From NCBI GenBank assembly GCA_002708845.1, contig PAPI01000024.1, positions 496,001 through 560,000 on the forward strand: a DNA stretch of 64,000 nucleotides. The letters are read 5' to 3'. This document shows, piece by piece, positions 1-9,204 of the stretch. Every line of letters starts with the position of its first letter. Position 1 is the stretch's first letter. The stretch is from Leeuwenhoekiella sp. Its GTDB lineage: Bacteria; Bacteroidota; Bacteroidia; Flavobacteriales; Flavobacteriaceae. Made by a program: the position numbers and the translations under genes. The notes beneath the pieces are model-generated. The model was not told where the DNA came from and ran no database searches. It saw only the letters and a program-made list of their open reading frames with translations.

Positions 1-917
1 ACCCCACTTTTTGCATCTATATATTCGCTGTTACGAGCTTCAAAACTAATTTGCTCCAGCAAATCTTTAGCTAACGAAGGCACATAAATACGATCTGCTG
101 CACGCTCATCACTTTTAGCCTCCTGCTGGGTGATCGTTCGTGCTATCTCAATATTTTCGGGATAGTGCGTGAGAATTTGAGAGCCTATTCGATCTTTAAG
201 CGGAGTAACAATGCTTCCGCGATTGGTGTAATCTTCGGGGTTTGCGGTAAAAACAAATTGAAGGTCTAAAGGCAAACGCAACTTAAATCCACGAATTTGA
301 ATGTCTCCTTCCTGTAAAATATTGAATAATGCCACCTGAATGCGGGCCTGTAAATCGGGTAATTCATTTATCACAAAGATGCAGCGATTGGCACGAGGAA
401 TCATACCGAAATGAATCACGCGGTCATCAGCATAACTCAGTTTGAGATTTGCAGCTTTTATGGGATCTACATCCCCTATCAAATCGGCTACGGTTACATC
501 TGGAGTAGCCAGTTTTTCGGCGAAACGCTCATCCCGGTGCAACCAGGTAATTGGGGTGTCATCGCCTTTTTCTGCAATAAGCTCTTTTGCATAACGCGAT
601 AATGGTTTTAAAGGATCGTCATTTAATTCAGACCCCTCCACTACCGGAATCCACGCATCAAGTAATTGAACCATCAAACGTGCCAGACGGGTTTTTGCCT
701 GCCCACGCAGTCCCAGTAAATTGATATTGTGTTTCGAAAGGATAGCTCGTTCAAGTTCAGGAATTACGGTGTATTCATATCCGTGAATACCCTCAAATGA
801 ATTGACTTTATTTTTTATGTTTTTCAGCAAATTTGCGCGTAACTCATCCTTAATACTTCGGCTTACGTAGCCTGATTTTTTAAGTTCGCCCAATGTTGAA
901 CTAGTTGGTTTACTCAT
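1..917 (-). CDS. MoxR/magnesium-chelatase-like AAA+ ATPase (partial, C-terminus off window)
   Basis: The reading frame starts at the ATG at 917 and runs off the left edge after about 305 codons, so only the N-terminal part is seen. A Walker A-like GLRGQAKT lies at residues 69-76. A Walker B-like segment with INELPDL and a sensor-1 region with TANPEDY follow. This order fits the ChlI/MoxR group of AAA+ ATPases, which usually act with VWA-domain proteins as remodelling or insertion chaperones. The VWA partner is two genes upstream in the same minus-strand operon, with a sulfurtransferase between them, and the gap to that gene is 15 bases. The family is clear. The actual client is unknown, and 'magnesium chelatase' in the literal sense is unlikely because no tetrapyrrole genes are near. 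Confidence 0.85.
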   Translation of the reverse strand, partial: MSKPTSSTLGELKKSGYVSRSIKDELRANLLKNIKNKVNSFEGIHGYEYTVIPELERAILSKHNINLLGLRGQAKTRLARLMVQLLDAWIPVVEGSELNDDPLKPLSRYAKELIAEKGDDTPITWLHRDERFAEKLATPDVTVADLIGDVDPIKAANLKLSYADDRVIHFGMIPRANRCIFVINELPDLQARIQVALFNILQEGDIQIRGFKLRLPLDLQFVFTANPEDYTNRGSIVTPLKDRIGSQILTHYPENIEIARTITQQEAKSDERAADRIYVPSLAKDLLEQISFEARNSEYIDAKSG

Positions 918-932
918 TTTTCAATTTTTATT

Positions 933-1760
933 TTACTTTTTCAAATTTTTTAATTCTGCCCACTCGGTCCAGGAACCGTCGTAAAGCTGCAGACCTTTTT
1001 GACCTGCTAGTTCTCCTGCAAGTAAGATTATACATGCGGTGAGCCCCGAACCACAACTGTAAACAAGATTTTCATCTAGTAGCGAGCGCTTCTCAAATAT
1101 GGATTTTAGTTCTGTAGGAGATTTAAATTTTCCGTTTTCTAAAACCTCCTCAAACGGGATGTTAACTGAATGAGGTATACTACCACTCTGTAATGATGGA
1201 CGAGGTTCCGGCTCAATGCCCTTAAATCTTCCGGCTGAACGAGCATCAACAATCATAAAATCCTGCTTTTCCACATTCTGTTCTACATCTTCGAAAGATT
1301 TGAAACAAGTCGAATCGAATTCCGCCTTAAAATTACCAGGCTCAAAATCTTCCTGAAATTGTTCCGCCAATAGTAAATGTTGTTCAATCCAAGCCGGTAG
1401 CCCTCCATCTAAAACAACGGTGTTGGGATGGCTCATTACCTGAAACATCCACCAAACACGAGGACTTGAATAAATGCCCATAGCATCAAAAACCACGATC
1501 TTTGAATCCTGATTGATCCCTAATGCTCTGGCCTCTTGTTCCAAATCTTCCGGTGCGGGTAAAGTGTTAGGAAATGCGCTTGATGTATCGCTAAACTTGT
1601 TCTTGAGGTCAAAAAAACGAGCACCGGGAATTGTCTTTCCGCTAAATGCAGACTGCTTCCCCGAAACACTTTGGCCTAAACTGCAATCAAGCAATACCAA
1701 ATCGGGATCGTCAAGTATTTCCTTTAGATCTGCTACCGAAATAAGCTTCTTACGCTCCAT
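933..1760 (-). CDS. Thiosulfate/3-mercaptopyruvate sulfurtransferase (two rhodanese domains)
   Basis: A 275-residue protein with two rhodanese domains, at about 5-130 and 150-270. The second domain carries the active-site loop CGSGLTA with Cys236, close to the CGSGVT loop of 3-mercaptopyruvate sulfurtransferases; thiosulfate-specific enzymes more often have CRKGVT. It would move sulfane sulfur from mercaptopyruvate or thiosulfate to a thiol acceptor in the cytoplasm, as there is no signal peptide. The first domain is the usual inactive structural copy. Its start overlaps the stop of the VWA gene by one base (TAATG), so the two are probably translationally coupled. Its place between the VWA and AAA ATPase genes is unusual. 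Substrate choice is an inference from the loop. Confidence 0.88.
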   Translation of the reverse strand: MERKKLISVADLKEILDDPDLVLLDCSLGQSVSGKQSAFSGKTIPGARFFDLKNKFSDTSSAFPNTLPAPEDLEQEARALGINQDSKIVVFDAMGIYSSPRVWWMFQVMSHPNTVVLDGGLPAWIEQHLLLAEQFQEDFEPGNFKAEFDSTCFKSFEDVEQNVEKQDFMIVDARSAGRFKGIEPEPRPSLQSGSIPHSVNIPFEEVLENGKFKSPTELKSIFEKRSLLDENLVYSCGSGLTACIILLAGELAGQKGLQLYDGSWTEWAELKNLKK

Positions 1761-2881
1761 TATCGAATTCTCTTTTTACGATTGGTTTCATAATCTTCAA
1801 AAATCATTTCGCCAAGTCCCTGCAAGCCGGTATAGAAAGCTTTACCCTGGTTGGCCTGGGTAAACTCACGCACAAACCGCATCAAATACGGATCCTGTGC
1901 GATCATAAAGGTTGTAATAGGAATTTTGAGTTTACGAGCCTGGCTGGCCATACTGTAGCATTTGTTAACGATATACTCGTCAAGACCTACGCTGTTTTTG
2001 TAATAAAATCCATCAGGTTCCCGCACACAACTGGGTTTACCATCGGTAATCATAAAAATCTGCTTGTTCGTATTGCGTTTACGGCGCAAAATATCCATCG
2101 CTAATTGTAGGCCCGAAACAGTATTGGTATGATAGGGTCCTACCTGCAGGTACGGTAGATCTTTAATTTTAATGGGCCAGGAATCGTTACCAAAAACAAT
2201 GATATCTAAAGTATCTTTTGGATATCGGGTCGTAATGAGTTCGGCAAGCGCCATGGCTACTTTTTTAGCCGGCGTAATACGGTCTTCGCCATACAAAATC
2301 ATACTGTGGCTAATATCTATCATCAGCACTGTACTCATCTGAGCTTTATGCTGAGTTTCTTCGACCACCAAATCGCGTTCGGTTAGATCAAAAGAACCCA
2401 AACCGTTATTAATCTGAGCATTTTTAAGACTTTCGGTCATAGAAACCCGCTCTAGAGCATCGCCAAAACGATATTCACGATACTCCCCCGTATGTTCATC
2501 ACCCCGACCAATATGGTTGGTACGGTGATTACCGGCTCCGCTGCGTTTCATCTTTCCAAAAATCTGCTCTAAAGCCCGCTTACGGATAGCCTGTTCTGTT
2601 TTGGCCGTAATGGATATGCCACCGGTACCGTCTGGTTCGATTTCTTCTCTGATATATCCTTTGTCCTTAAGTTCCTGAACGAAATCATCAAGGGTATAAT
2701 CATCATTGGTGAGATTGTACTCCTTATCGAGTTCCTTGAGCCAGTCCATCGCCTCATCAAAATCACCAGAAGTGTGTGTGATAAGTTCCTTAAATATTTC
2801 GAGTAGTTGTTCAAACAGGGATTGTTGGGGTGCATCATAGCTTTTAAATACAAATCCCCGACCTTCAATTTTCCTTTTCAT
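1760..2881 (-). CDS. VWA-domain protein, partner of the AAA ATPase
   Basis: A 373-residue cytoplasmic protein. The N-terminal half is charged and helical. The C-terminal half is a von Willebrand A domain with the MIDAS residues DISHS (Asp189, Ser191, Ser193), a Thr at about 254 and Asp280 in the segment ITDGK. Such proteins bind a divalent metal and work with MoxR-type ATPases. It is the first gene of a minus-strand operon that continues into the sulfurtransferase (1-base overlap) and then the ATPase. Nothing shows which complex the pair acts on. A gap of 170 bases separates it from the FAS1 gene upstream. Confidence 0.85.
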   Translation of the reverse strand: MKRKIEGRGFVFKSYDAPQQSLFEQLLEIFKELITHTSGDFDEAMDWLKELDKEYNLTNDDYTLDDFVQELKDKGYIREEIEPDGTGGISITAKTEQAIRKRALEQIFGKMKRSGAGNHRTNHIGRGDEHTGEYREYRFGDALERVSMTESLKNAQINNGLGSFDLTERDLVVEETQHKAQMSTVLMIDISHSMILYGEDRITPAKKVAMALAELITTRYPKDTLDIIVFGNDSWPIKIKDLPYLQVGPYHTNTVSGLQLAMDILRRKRNTNKQIFMITDGKPSCVREPDGFYYKNSVGLDEYIVNKCYSMASQARKLKIPITTFMIAQDPYLMRFVREFTQANQGKAFYTGLQGLGEMIFEDYETNRKKRIR

Positions 2882-2998
2882 AGTACTTAAAATTAAGGCA
2901 TTTTAGCCGCTTTACCTGAAAGGTTTTCTTAAAAACTGCTTAGATCTAAAGCTTTTCCTAAACCTTTGAAACCAAGACAGAATGAAACTGAATTCCAT

Positions 2999-3028
2999 AA
3001 AAAAACCCTTCAAAAATGAAGGGTTTTT
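2999..3028 (-). terminator. Rho-independent terminator of the FAS1 gene
   Basis: A 12-bp perfect stem (AAAAACCCTTCA with TGAAGGGTTTTT) has a 4-base AAAA loop. On the minus strand it is followed by a run of T. It sits just after the stop of the FAS1 lipoprotein gene. Confidence 0.85.
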
Positions 3029-3051
3029 ATAAATATAATTGAATTTATGTA

Positions 3052-3648
3052 TTAGCCTTTAGGCATAACAACAGTATCAATTGCGTGAATTACACCATTA
3101 GATGCATCTACGTCAGTCATAACCACTGTAGATTTTCCACCATTAGCATCCGTTAAAACGACTTTACCATCCTCTAAAGTTGCAGTTAAAGTTCCTCCCT
3201 GCACAGTTGGAATTGTAAAACTTCCACCGTTATCATTAATAGCTTTGACTACATCTTCAGCCATATACTCACCAGAAACTACGTGGTAAGTTAAAATTCC
3301 GGTTAATTTTTCTTTATTAGCTGGTTCAACAAGTGTTGCAACAGTTCCTTCCGGTAATTTGTCAAATGCATCATTTGTTGGTGCAAAAACCGTAAATGGT
3401 CCTTCACTACTTAAAGTTTCTGCTAATCCTGCTGCTTTTACAGCAGTTACAAGTGTTGAGAAATTTTCATTTCCCATAGCAATTTCGGCAATGTTCTGCT
3501 GCTCAGGGGCTTCTTCTTCTACCTCTGCGCCTTCCATTGCTACTTCTTCAGTCATTGTAGCATCTTCAGATTCAGATTTTTCACTATTCTTACATGACGT
3601 GAAAGCTATACCTGCAAGCACCGCTATACTTAAAACAATCTTTTTCAT
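3052..3648 (-). CDS. FAS1 (fasciclin) domain lipoprotein
   Basis: A 198-residue protein with a lipoprotein signal (lipobox FTSC, Cys19), an acidic linker rich in Glu, and one FAS1 domain from about residue 50 to the end. The domain has the typical blocks [19 protein letters not shown] and [12 protein letters not shown]. It should be anchored in an outer or inner membrane leaflet and act as an adhesion or surface protein. The gene stands alone between a candidate promoter and a clear terminator. In mycobacteria, FAS1 proteins of the MPT70/83 type are controlled by SigK/RskA, and a sigma/RskA pair lies about 6 kb to the right here, but no regulatory link can be seen directly. Confidence 0.93.
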   Translation of the reverse strand: MKKIVLSIAVLAGIAFTSCKNSEKSESEDATMTEEVAMEGAEVEEEAPEQQNIAEIAMGNENFSTLVTAVKAAGLAETLSSEGPFTVFAPTNDAFDKLPEGTVATLVEPANKEKLTGILTYHVVSGEYMAEDVVKAINDNGGSFTIPTVQGGTLTATLEDGKVVLTDANGGKSTVVMTDVDASNGVIHAIDTVVMPKG

Positions 3649-3671
3649 AATGTGTATTTTTTAGTTTTGTT

Positions 3672-3703
3672 CAAATATATTGCTGAAACCTTAAACAAAA
3701 CAA
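3672..3703 (-). promoter_or_regulatory. Candidate Bacteroidota-type promoter of the FAS1 gene
   Basis: On the minus strand a TATATTTG element (3672-3679) matches the -7 consensus TAnnTTTG. A TTG (3701-3703) lies 21 bases upstream, slightly longer than the usual 19. The ATG is 24 bases downstream of the -7 element. Confidence 0.5.
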
Positions 3704-3819
3704 TAAATAAGCGTAAGCTTTTGTTAATTAGGCTTTTATTATGTTAAAGCCCTTTAGTTGGTAAAAGCGCTAGTAGTTTTTAGTATTTTTAAAACATTGA
3801 GAAATTAATCTATCCCTTT

Positions 3820-6800
3820 ATGAAAAAACATTTACTATACTTTCTAATTCTTCTTGGAAGTTTGAGCTACGGGCAAAAGCTTGATTTGCAGCTGCTCAAA
3901 AACAAGACTCCGCGAAATATAGGTCCTGCGGGAATGAGCGGACGTATTACCGCAATCGATGCGGTAACAGATAATCCCCATATTATCTATGCAGGTTCAG
4001 CTTCAGGCGGACTCTGGAAATCGACTTCGGGTGGAGTGACCTGGGATCCGGTTTTTGAAAATGAGGCTACCGCTTCTATCGGCTCAGTTGCAATTCAGCA
4101 ATCCAATCCTTCGGTAGTTTGGGTAGGTACAGGAGAAGGAAACCCGCGTAACAGCCTTAATGGCGGATTTGGTATTTACAAATCCCTGGATGGCGGTAAA
4201 ACCTGGAAATGTATGGGACTTGAGAAAACTCGTCATATATACAGGGTACGCATCAATCCTTCAAACCCTGATATTGTTTATGCAGCGGCCATTGGTTCTC
4301 CCTGGGGTGAACACGAAGAGCGCGGCGTTTATCGAACCAAAGACGGCGGAAAAACATGGGAAAAAGTTTTATACGTAAATGAAAAAACCGGCGCAGCCGA
4401 GTTAGTGATGGACCCAACAAACCCAAATAAACTCATCGCTGCAATGTGGCAGCACAAGCGCGATCCCTGGTTTTTTAACAGCGGTGGTCCGGGATCAGGA
4501 CTATACATCACTTATGATGGTGGCGATACCTGGAAAGAAATCACTTCTGAAAACGGATTACCTAAAGGGGATTTAGGACGTATGGGACTTGCCATTGCAC
4601 CCGGTAAACCCAACGTTGTTTACGCTTACATAGAGTCTAAGAAAAATGCCTTATACCGTTCTGACGACGGTGGTGAAAACTGGAAAAAGGTCAACGATGA
4701 TATGAGCGAAATAGGTAACCGTCCTTTTTATTATGCCGAAATATATGTAGCTCCCAATAATGAAAATCGTGTGTACAGCATTTTCACCTACGTTAATGTT
4801 TCTGAAGATGGCGGAAAAAGTTTTAGCGAACTAATGCCTGCCTATGGGGCTGATAACGGAGTACACCCCGATCATCACGCCTGGTACATACACCCGGAGA
4901 ATGCCGATTTTATGATTGACGGAAACGATGGTGGTCTTAATATTACGCACGATGGTGGAAAAACCTGGAGGTTTGTTGAGAACATTCCGGTAGGTCAGTT
5001 TTACCATGTTGCTGTAGACAATGAATATCCCTATAATGTATATGGAGGAATGCAGGACAACGGAAGCTGGCGTGGTCCCGCTTACGTTTGGAAAGCTCAG
5101 GGAATACGCAACTCCTACTGGCAGGAAATCTCTTTTGGTGACGGCTTTGATGTAGTCCCAGATCCTGATGATTCCCAGTTTGGCTGGTCTATGAGTCAGC
5201 AGGGTTATGTAAGCCGTTACGATCACATCACCGGTAATAACTATACTGTAAGACCTACACATCCTGATCCCGAGGTGCAATTGCGCTTCAATTGGAATGC
5301 TGCGATTAATATTGACCCGTTTGACAGTAATACACTTTATTTTGGAAGTCAATACGTGCACAAGTCCACCGATAAAGGCCTTACCTGGGAAGTGATCTCA
5401 CCCGATTTGACAACTAATGATCCCGAAAAGCAAAAGCAAAGCGAAAGCGGTGGTCTTACAATGGATGCTACCGGTGCTGAAAATCATACCACTATTTTGG
5501 TTATTGAGCCCTCCCCTGTTGAACGCGGTATGATCTGGACCGGCTCTGATGACGGAAAAGTTTTTTATACCACCGATGGCGGAAAAAACTGGAATGATGT
5601 TTCCAAAAACCTAAAAGGTCTCCCCGAAGGAAGCTGGATTGCCCAGATCAAAGCATCTGCCAATAACAAGGGCGAAGCCTTATTGGTTGCAAACAACTAC
5701 CGAAGATTTGACTACAAACCTTATGTTTTCCGCACCAAAGATTATGGTAAAACCTGGCAAAGCCTGGTTGATGAGGATGATGTAGAAAGTTATTCCCTTT
5801 CCATCATTGAAGATAAAAAAGAGCCCAACCTGATGTTTCTGGGCACTGACGATGGTCTTTACGTTTCAATAGACGCCGGTAAAAACTGGCAAAAATGGAC
5901 AAATGGCTTCCCTACCGTACCGGTAAAGGATTTGGTTATCCACCCACGCGAAGATGATTTGGTCATAGGTACTTTTGGTCGCTCTATCTGGGTTCTTGAT
6001 GACATCAGACCCTTGCGCGAACTCGCTGCCAATAAAACAACACTGAGCTCCATTTCAGCCGATAACACAACGGTACTTGAGGTATTTCCGCCGGCAACGG
6101 CTTATCAAAACGCATCTCAGCAACCTACCGGAAGTCGTTTTGGAGCAGATGCGACATACAGTGGAGAAAACCGAAGCGGCGGCGCTGCGTTTAACTACTT
6201 TATTAAACCTCAAAAAAAGGATAAAGCCGAGAAATCTGAGACCGAAAAGGCTGATTCAGATTCAGAAAAAGCGGAAGCTGCTGTGACGTGGGATACGGTG
6301 TTTTTAAAAATTTATGATGGCGAGCGACTCATCCGTACGTTGAAAACGAAAACACCCGATACCACCGGACTGTTTACCATGCGGTGGTATATGGATGAAA
6401 AAGGAAGCGACAGACCTTCCCGCTCCTTACGGGAACGCAACTATGAACCCGGCGGTGTAACCGTAAAACCGGGCACATACAAAGCTGTTATGAGCTATGG
6501 GGATATTGAGGACGAAACTATGATTAAAGTTGAAAGTGACCCGCGTTTAGACATATCTCAGGCGGCGATAAATGAAATTTATACCGCTCAAAAAAACCTG
6601 GAATCGATGATGCAGCTGTCAGCTGATGCCGTGAAGCAGCTTGCTGAAAGTAAAAAAACAGCGGAAGAGTTTCAGAAACGGCTGAAAGACGCCGATAAAG
6701 AAAGTTACAAAGCACAGATTGACAGTTCGACTGCTATTATTAAAAAGCTTGACGCCAAAATCGCGTTGTTTTTAGGAACCGAAGATGATCGTCAGGGCAT

Positions 6801-7044
6801 TACCCGCAATCCGGAAGTAACGGTTCTCAACCGGGTTTATCTGGCAAATGGGTATGTCAGTAGCCGACCTGGTGGACTTACCGGCACGGAACGAACGCTG
6901 ATAGCTCAGGCTAAAGACGAACTGAGTGAAGCTTTAGACGAAGTGAATACCTTTTACGCCGAAGAATGGCCGGCTTACAAAACCGAAATGCAACAGGTAG
7001 AACTCGATCCGTTTAAAGAAACTCAGGTTTTTAAATTTGATTAA
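3820..7044 (+). CDS. Secreted BNR/Asp-box (VPS10-like) beta-propeller protein
   Basis: A 1074-residue protein with a Sec signal peptide ending near SYGQ. At least ten Asp-box repeats (pattern S/T-x-D-x-G-x-T/N-W, for example SLDGGKTW, RTKDGGKTW, YDGGDTW, STDKGLTW) run through residues 70-690, which indicates one or two beta-propellers of the sortilin/sialidase-like type. After an acidic low-complexity linker near 790-815, a beta-rich region and a helical coiled segment (about 920-1000) complete the protein. Genomes often label this family 'glycosyl hydrolase', but I see no sialidase arginine triad and would not assign an enzyme activity. The C-terminus lacks an evident T9SS domain. It is a single gene followed by a strong terminator. 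Confidence 0.88.
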   Translation: MKKHLLYFLILLGSLSYGQKLDLQLLKNKTPRNIGPAGMSGRITAIDAVTDNPHIIYAGSASGGLWKSTSGGVTWDPVFENEATASIGSVAIQQSNPSVVWVGTGEGNPRNSLNGGFGIYKSLDGGKTWKCMGLEKTRHIYRVRINPSNPDIVYAAAIGSPWGEHEERGVYRTKDGGKTWEKVLYVNEKTGAAELVMDPTNPNKLIAAMWQHKRDPWFFNSGGPGSGLYITYDGGDTWKEITSENGLPKGDLGRMGLAIAPGKPNVVYAYIESKKNALYRSDDGGENWKKVNDDMSEIGNRPFYYAEIYVAPNNENRVYSIFTYVNVSEDGGKSFSELMPAYGADNGVHPDHHAWYIHPENADFMIDGNDGGLNITHDGGKTWRFVENIPVGQFYHVAVDNEYPYNVYGGMQDNGSWRGPAYVWKAQGIRNSYWQEISFGDGFDVVPDPDDSQFGWSMSQQGYVSRYDHITGNNYTVRPTHPDPEVQLRFNWNAAINIDPFDSNTLYFGSQYVHKSTDKGLTWEVISPDLTTNDPEKQKQSESGGLTMDATGAENHTTILVIEPSPVERGMIWTGSDDGKVFYTTDGGKNWNDVSKNLKGLPEGSWIAQIKASANNKGEALLVANNYRRFDYKPYVFRTKDYGKTWQSLVDEDDVESYSLSIIEDKKEPNLMFLGTDDGLYVSIDAGKNWQKWTNGFPTVPVKDLVIHPREDDLVIGTFGRSIWVLDDIRPLRELAANKTTLSSISADNTTVLEVFPPATAYQNASQQPTGSRFGADATYSGENRSGGAAFNYFIKPQKKDKAEKSETEKADSDSEKAEAAVTWDTVFLKIYDGERLIRTLKTKTPDTTGLFTMRWYMDEKGSDRPSRSLRERNYEPGGVTVKPGTYKAVMSYGDIEDETMIKVESDPRLDISQAAINEIYTAQKNLESMMQLSADAVKQLAESKKTAEEFQKRLKDADKESYKAQIDSSTAIIKKLDAKIALFLGTEDDRQGITRNPEVTVLNRVYLANGYVSSRPGGLTGTERTLIAQAKDELSEALDEVNTFYAEEWPAYKTEMQQVELDPFKETQVFKFD

Positions 7045-7065
7045 ACCATCACCTGTTATAAATTT

Positions 7066-7096
7066 AAAGCGCTCCGGAGACGGAGCGCTTTTTTTT
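7066..7096. terminator. Terminator between the BNR gene and the phosphatase gene
   Basis: An 11-bp stem AAAGCGCTCCG / CGGAGCGCTTT with a GAGA loop is followed by a long T run on the plus strand. A flanking A-run gives it limited function for the converging minus-strand gene too. Confidence 0.85.
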
Positions 7097-7182
7097 GGCT
7101 CCGCCAACGGTTATTACACCGCGAGGCTTGCCTTGAATTTAGCTTTTGTTTTAAATGACTCCTAGGCCTTACCTGAGGTAGT

Positions 7183-8163
7183 TTACTCAGATTCAATCAC
7201 ACCAATTTCTTTAGAGTGATTAATCGCCTCACTACTATGCTCAAAATAGCAGGTTGCTACATCAAGGCGTTCAATATTTTGAAGTGTTTTGGCAATTTTA
7301 GACTTTTTACTACTTCCCGTTTGGCGCAGATAAACCGCTTTTACATTTAGGGGATACATTTTGCAAATACGCTCATAAATGTAGGCATCCTTTTGCGAGT
7401 CGTCGCCCAGTAATACATACTTCTGCTTCGGGTAAAAAGCGATCAGATCTTTAATTTTTACAAATTTGTGGTCGTGATTACCCCCGCCTGTACTTAGAAA
7501 ATCGGTAATTCCGGTTTTGATATCTTTCAGTTTTAAAACCGCTTTTGGTAGTTCCTGTAAATTGGCAAACTGAACAATAAAATCATAGAGGTTGTACTCG
7601 CTGCTTGATACATAAAAGAACGAGTTTCGGGTACCATCCCCTTTATGCCCACTGCTGCTAAGTGCCTGATAATGCCTTACCACATCTTTAAAGGTCTTAC
7701 GCCGGTTTACATTTCGCGCAAGCATTACAAATAGTTTTTTAAAAATGTTTCCGCTATGCGAAATCAAAAAGGTATCATCAATATCTGAAATGATGCTGAG
7801 TTCGCTTTCGAAAGGTTTGAGCAATTCTCCTTTTTCCACGATACCAAAATCTTTATCGCCCAGCTTACAGCCTACCTCATAGGTGTGCCATCCACTTTCT
7901 ATATCTAGGTTATGAGGAATAGTGAAACGAAAATAACCATCATCCATCGTACGCGTGCGTATCTCCAAATCTTTAAACCGTAAAAAGACCTCAACATTTT
8001 TGAGTGGCGAGATGCGAAACATATGCAAAACCGAAAATGCATGCTTAAAGCCCTTACGATCTATCTGAAACTTATCTGGCGCCCACGATTTAAAGGCGTG
8101 GCCAAAAACCACAAGTTCTTCATCATTAGCATAACCCCGGTATAATTGTAAATCAAGTTTCAC
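7183..8163 (-). CDS. App1-family (DUF2183) phosphatidate phosphatase-like protein
   Basis: A 326-residue protein. Its C-terminal half is the App1 catalytic domain of the HAD type, with the nucleophile motif DIDDT (Asp127, Asp129, Thr131) and the later acidic motif LGDDSQKD. The N-terminal half is beta-rich and has the segments YRGYAND and FGHAF that usually precede this domain. Yeast App1 removes phosphate from phosphatidic acid to give diacylglycerol. No signal peptide or clear membrane helix is seen. It is divergent from a diacylglycerol kinase gene with only 65 bases between the two starts, which supports a role in the phosphatidate/diacylglycerol balance. The substrate is inferred from the family. 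Confidence 0.85.
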   Translation of the reverse strand: MKLDLQLYRGYANDEELVVFGHAFKSWAPDKFQIDRKGFKHAFSVLHMFRISPLKNVEVFLRFKDLEIRTRTMDDGYFRFTIPHNLDIESGWHTYEVGCKLGDKDFGIVEKGELLKPFESELSIISDIDDTFLISHSGNIFKKLFVMLARNVNRRKTFKDVVRHYQALSSSGHKGDGTRNSFFYVSSSEYNLYDFIVQFANLQELPKAVLKLKDIKTGITDFLSTGGGNHDHKFVKIKDLIAFYPKQKYVLLGDDSQKDAYIYERICKMYPLNVKAVYLRQTGSSKKSKIAKTLQNIERLDVATCYFEHSSEAINHSKEIGVIESE

Positions 8164-8228
8164 GTATTGGTATTATCTTAACGTTGTCTGGAGCTCAAAA
8201 TACCTAATTTTAAAACGAAATCTACTTA

Positions 8229-9119
8229 ATGAAAACACAAAAGACCATTTTGCTGGTGATTAATCCCATTGCGGGAGGCACCGATAAGAAACCCATCATA
8301 GAGCGGTTTAAAACCTTTGTTTCTGAGAAAGACTACGCAGCAGAAGTGTATGAGACCACAGGCGAGGATGATCAAAAAGCTATTGATGAGCTGGTAGACC
8401 GTATTAATCCGGAGCGGGTATTTATATCTGGGGGAGATGGCACTATACGCGAAGTGGCAGATGTTCTGAAAGAAAAAGAGGTCAAAATAGCCCTGCTTCC
8501 TTCGGGTTCGGCAAACGGACTTGCCGAAAACCTGGATCTGCCCGAAGATCTTGAGGAGCAGTTTACTATTGGCATGGCAGATCACTTTATAGCTCTTGAC
8601 ACTCTTGATGTTAACGGGCATACCTGCCTTCATATTTCTGACATCGGCGTAAATGCACAACTTATTAAAAACTACGAGCAGTCTGAAATTCGCGGGAAGT
8701 TCGGGTATTTGCTTCAGGCATTTCCCACCTTAGTAAATAATAAATTTCCATTTAAAGTTACCTTGAAGGTAAATGGCGAAACGCTGGAAAAAGAAGGGAT
8801 TTTAGTCGCAATTGCCAATGCCAATAAATTTGGGACCGGTGCCAATATAAATCCTAAAGGAAAAATGAATGACAGAAAATTTGAGGTTTTGGTTTTTAAG
8901 AATTTCAGCATAACCGAAATACTCAAAACCTTTTACGGCAGCAGCAATCTAGACCACAATTTTGTAGAAGCGTTCTGCTGCGATGAAGTGGAAATTGAGA
9001 CTGGCGAGCCTATTGCCTTACAGGTTGATGGCGAGTATTTAGGAGATGAAACTCGCATCAGAGCACAGATGAATCTGCATAAAATCAACATTGCAGTACC
9101 TTCAGACTTTAAGCTGTGA
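8229..9119 (+). CDS. Diacylglycerol kinase-family lipid kinase
   Basis: A 296-residue cytoplasmic or membrane-associated kinase of the DAGK_cat/YegS type. Near the N-terminus are NPIAGG and the nucleotide-binding motif GGDGT (residues 68-72), followed by PSGSANGLA. The C-terminal beta-sandwich ends with the segment LQVDGEYLGDE. The length is normal for the family. It would phosphorylate diacylglycerol or a related lipid using ATP. It is divergent from the App1-type phosphatase, so the reverse reactions are encoded side by side. The ATG at 8229 gives a complete N-terminal beta strand and is a sound start. A YegS-like phosphatidylglycerol kinase or sphingosine kinase activity is possible. Confidence 0.9.
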   Translation: MKTQKTILLVINPIAGGTDKKPIIERFKTFVSEKDYAAEVYETTGEDDQKAIDELVDRINPERVFISGGDGTIREVADVLKEKEVKIALLPSGSANGLAENLDLPEDLEEQFTIGMADHFIALDTLDVNGHTCLHISDIGVNAQLIKNYEQSEIRGKFGYLLQAFPTLVNNKFPFKVTLKVNGETLEKEGILVAIANANKFGTGANINPKGKMNDRKFEVLVFKNFSITEILKTFYGSSNLDHNFVEAFCCDEVEIETGEPIALQVDGEYLGDETRIRAQMNLHKINIAVPSDFKL

Positions 9120-9204
9120 TACAATGTTAAGCTATGCTTAATTCTTTGCGCAGCCTATGTCTAACCCTTAATTTAGTGCTACAATTAACTAATACAATAC
9201 TATT

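Noticed and set aside
1-2881. Magnesium chelatase for tetrapyrrole synthesis
   Set aside because: No BchH-like subunit or porphyrin gene is near, and the pair fits the broader MoxR/VWA class.
4831-5361. 176-codon minus-strand frame inside the BNR protein gene
   Set aside because: It is antisense to a well-supported gene with clear Asp-box repeats and shows no family features.
8226-8660. 144-codon minus-strand frame over the start of the diacylglycerol kinase gene
   Set aside because: It is antisense to the GGDGT region and has no independent support.
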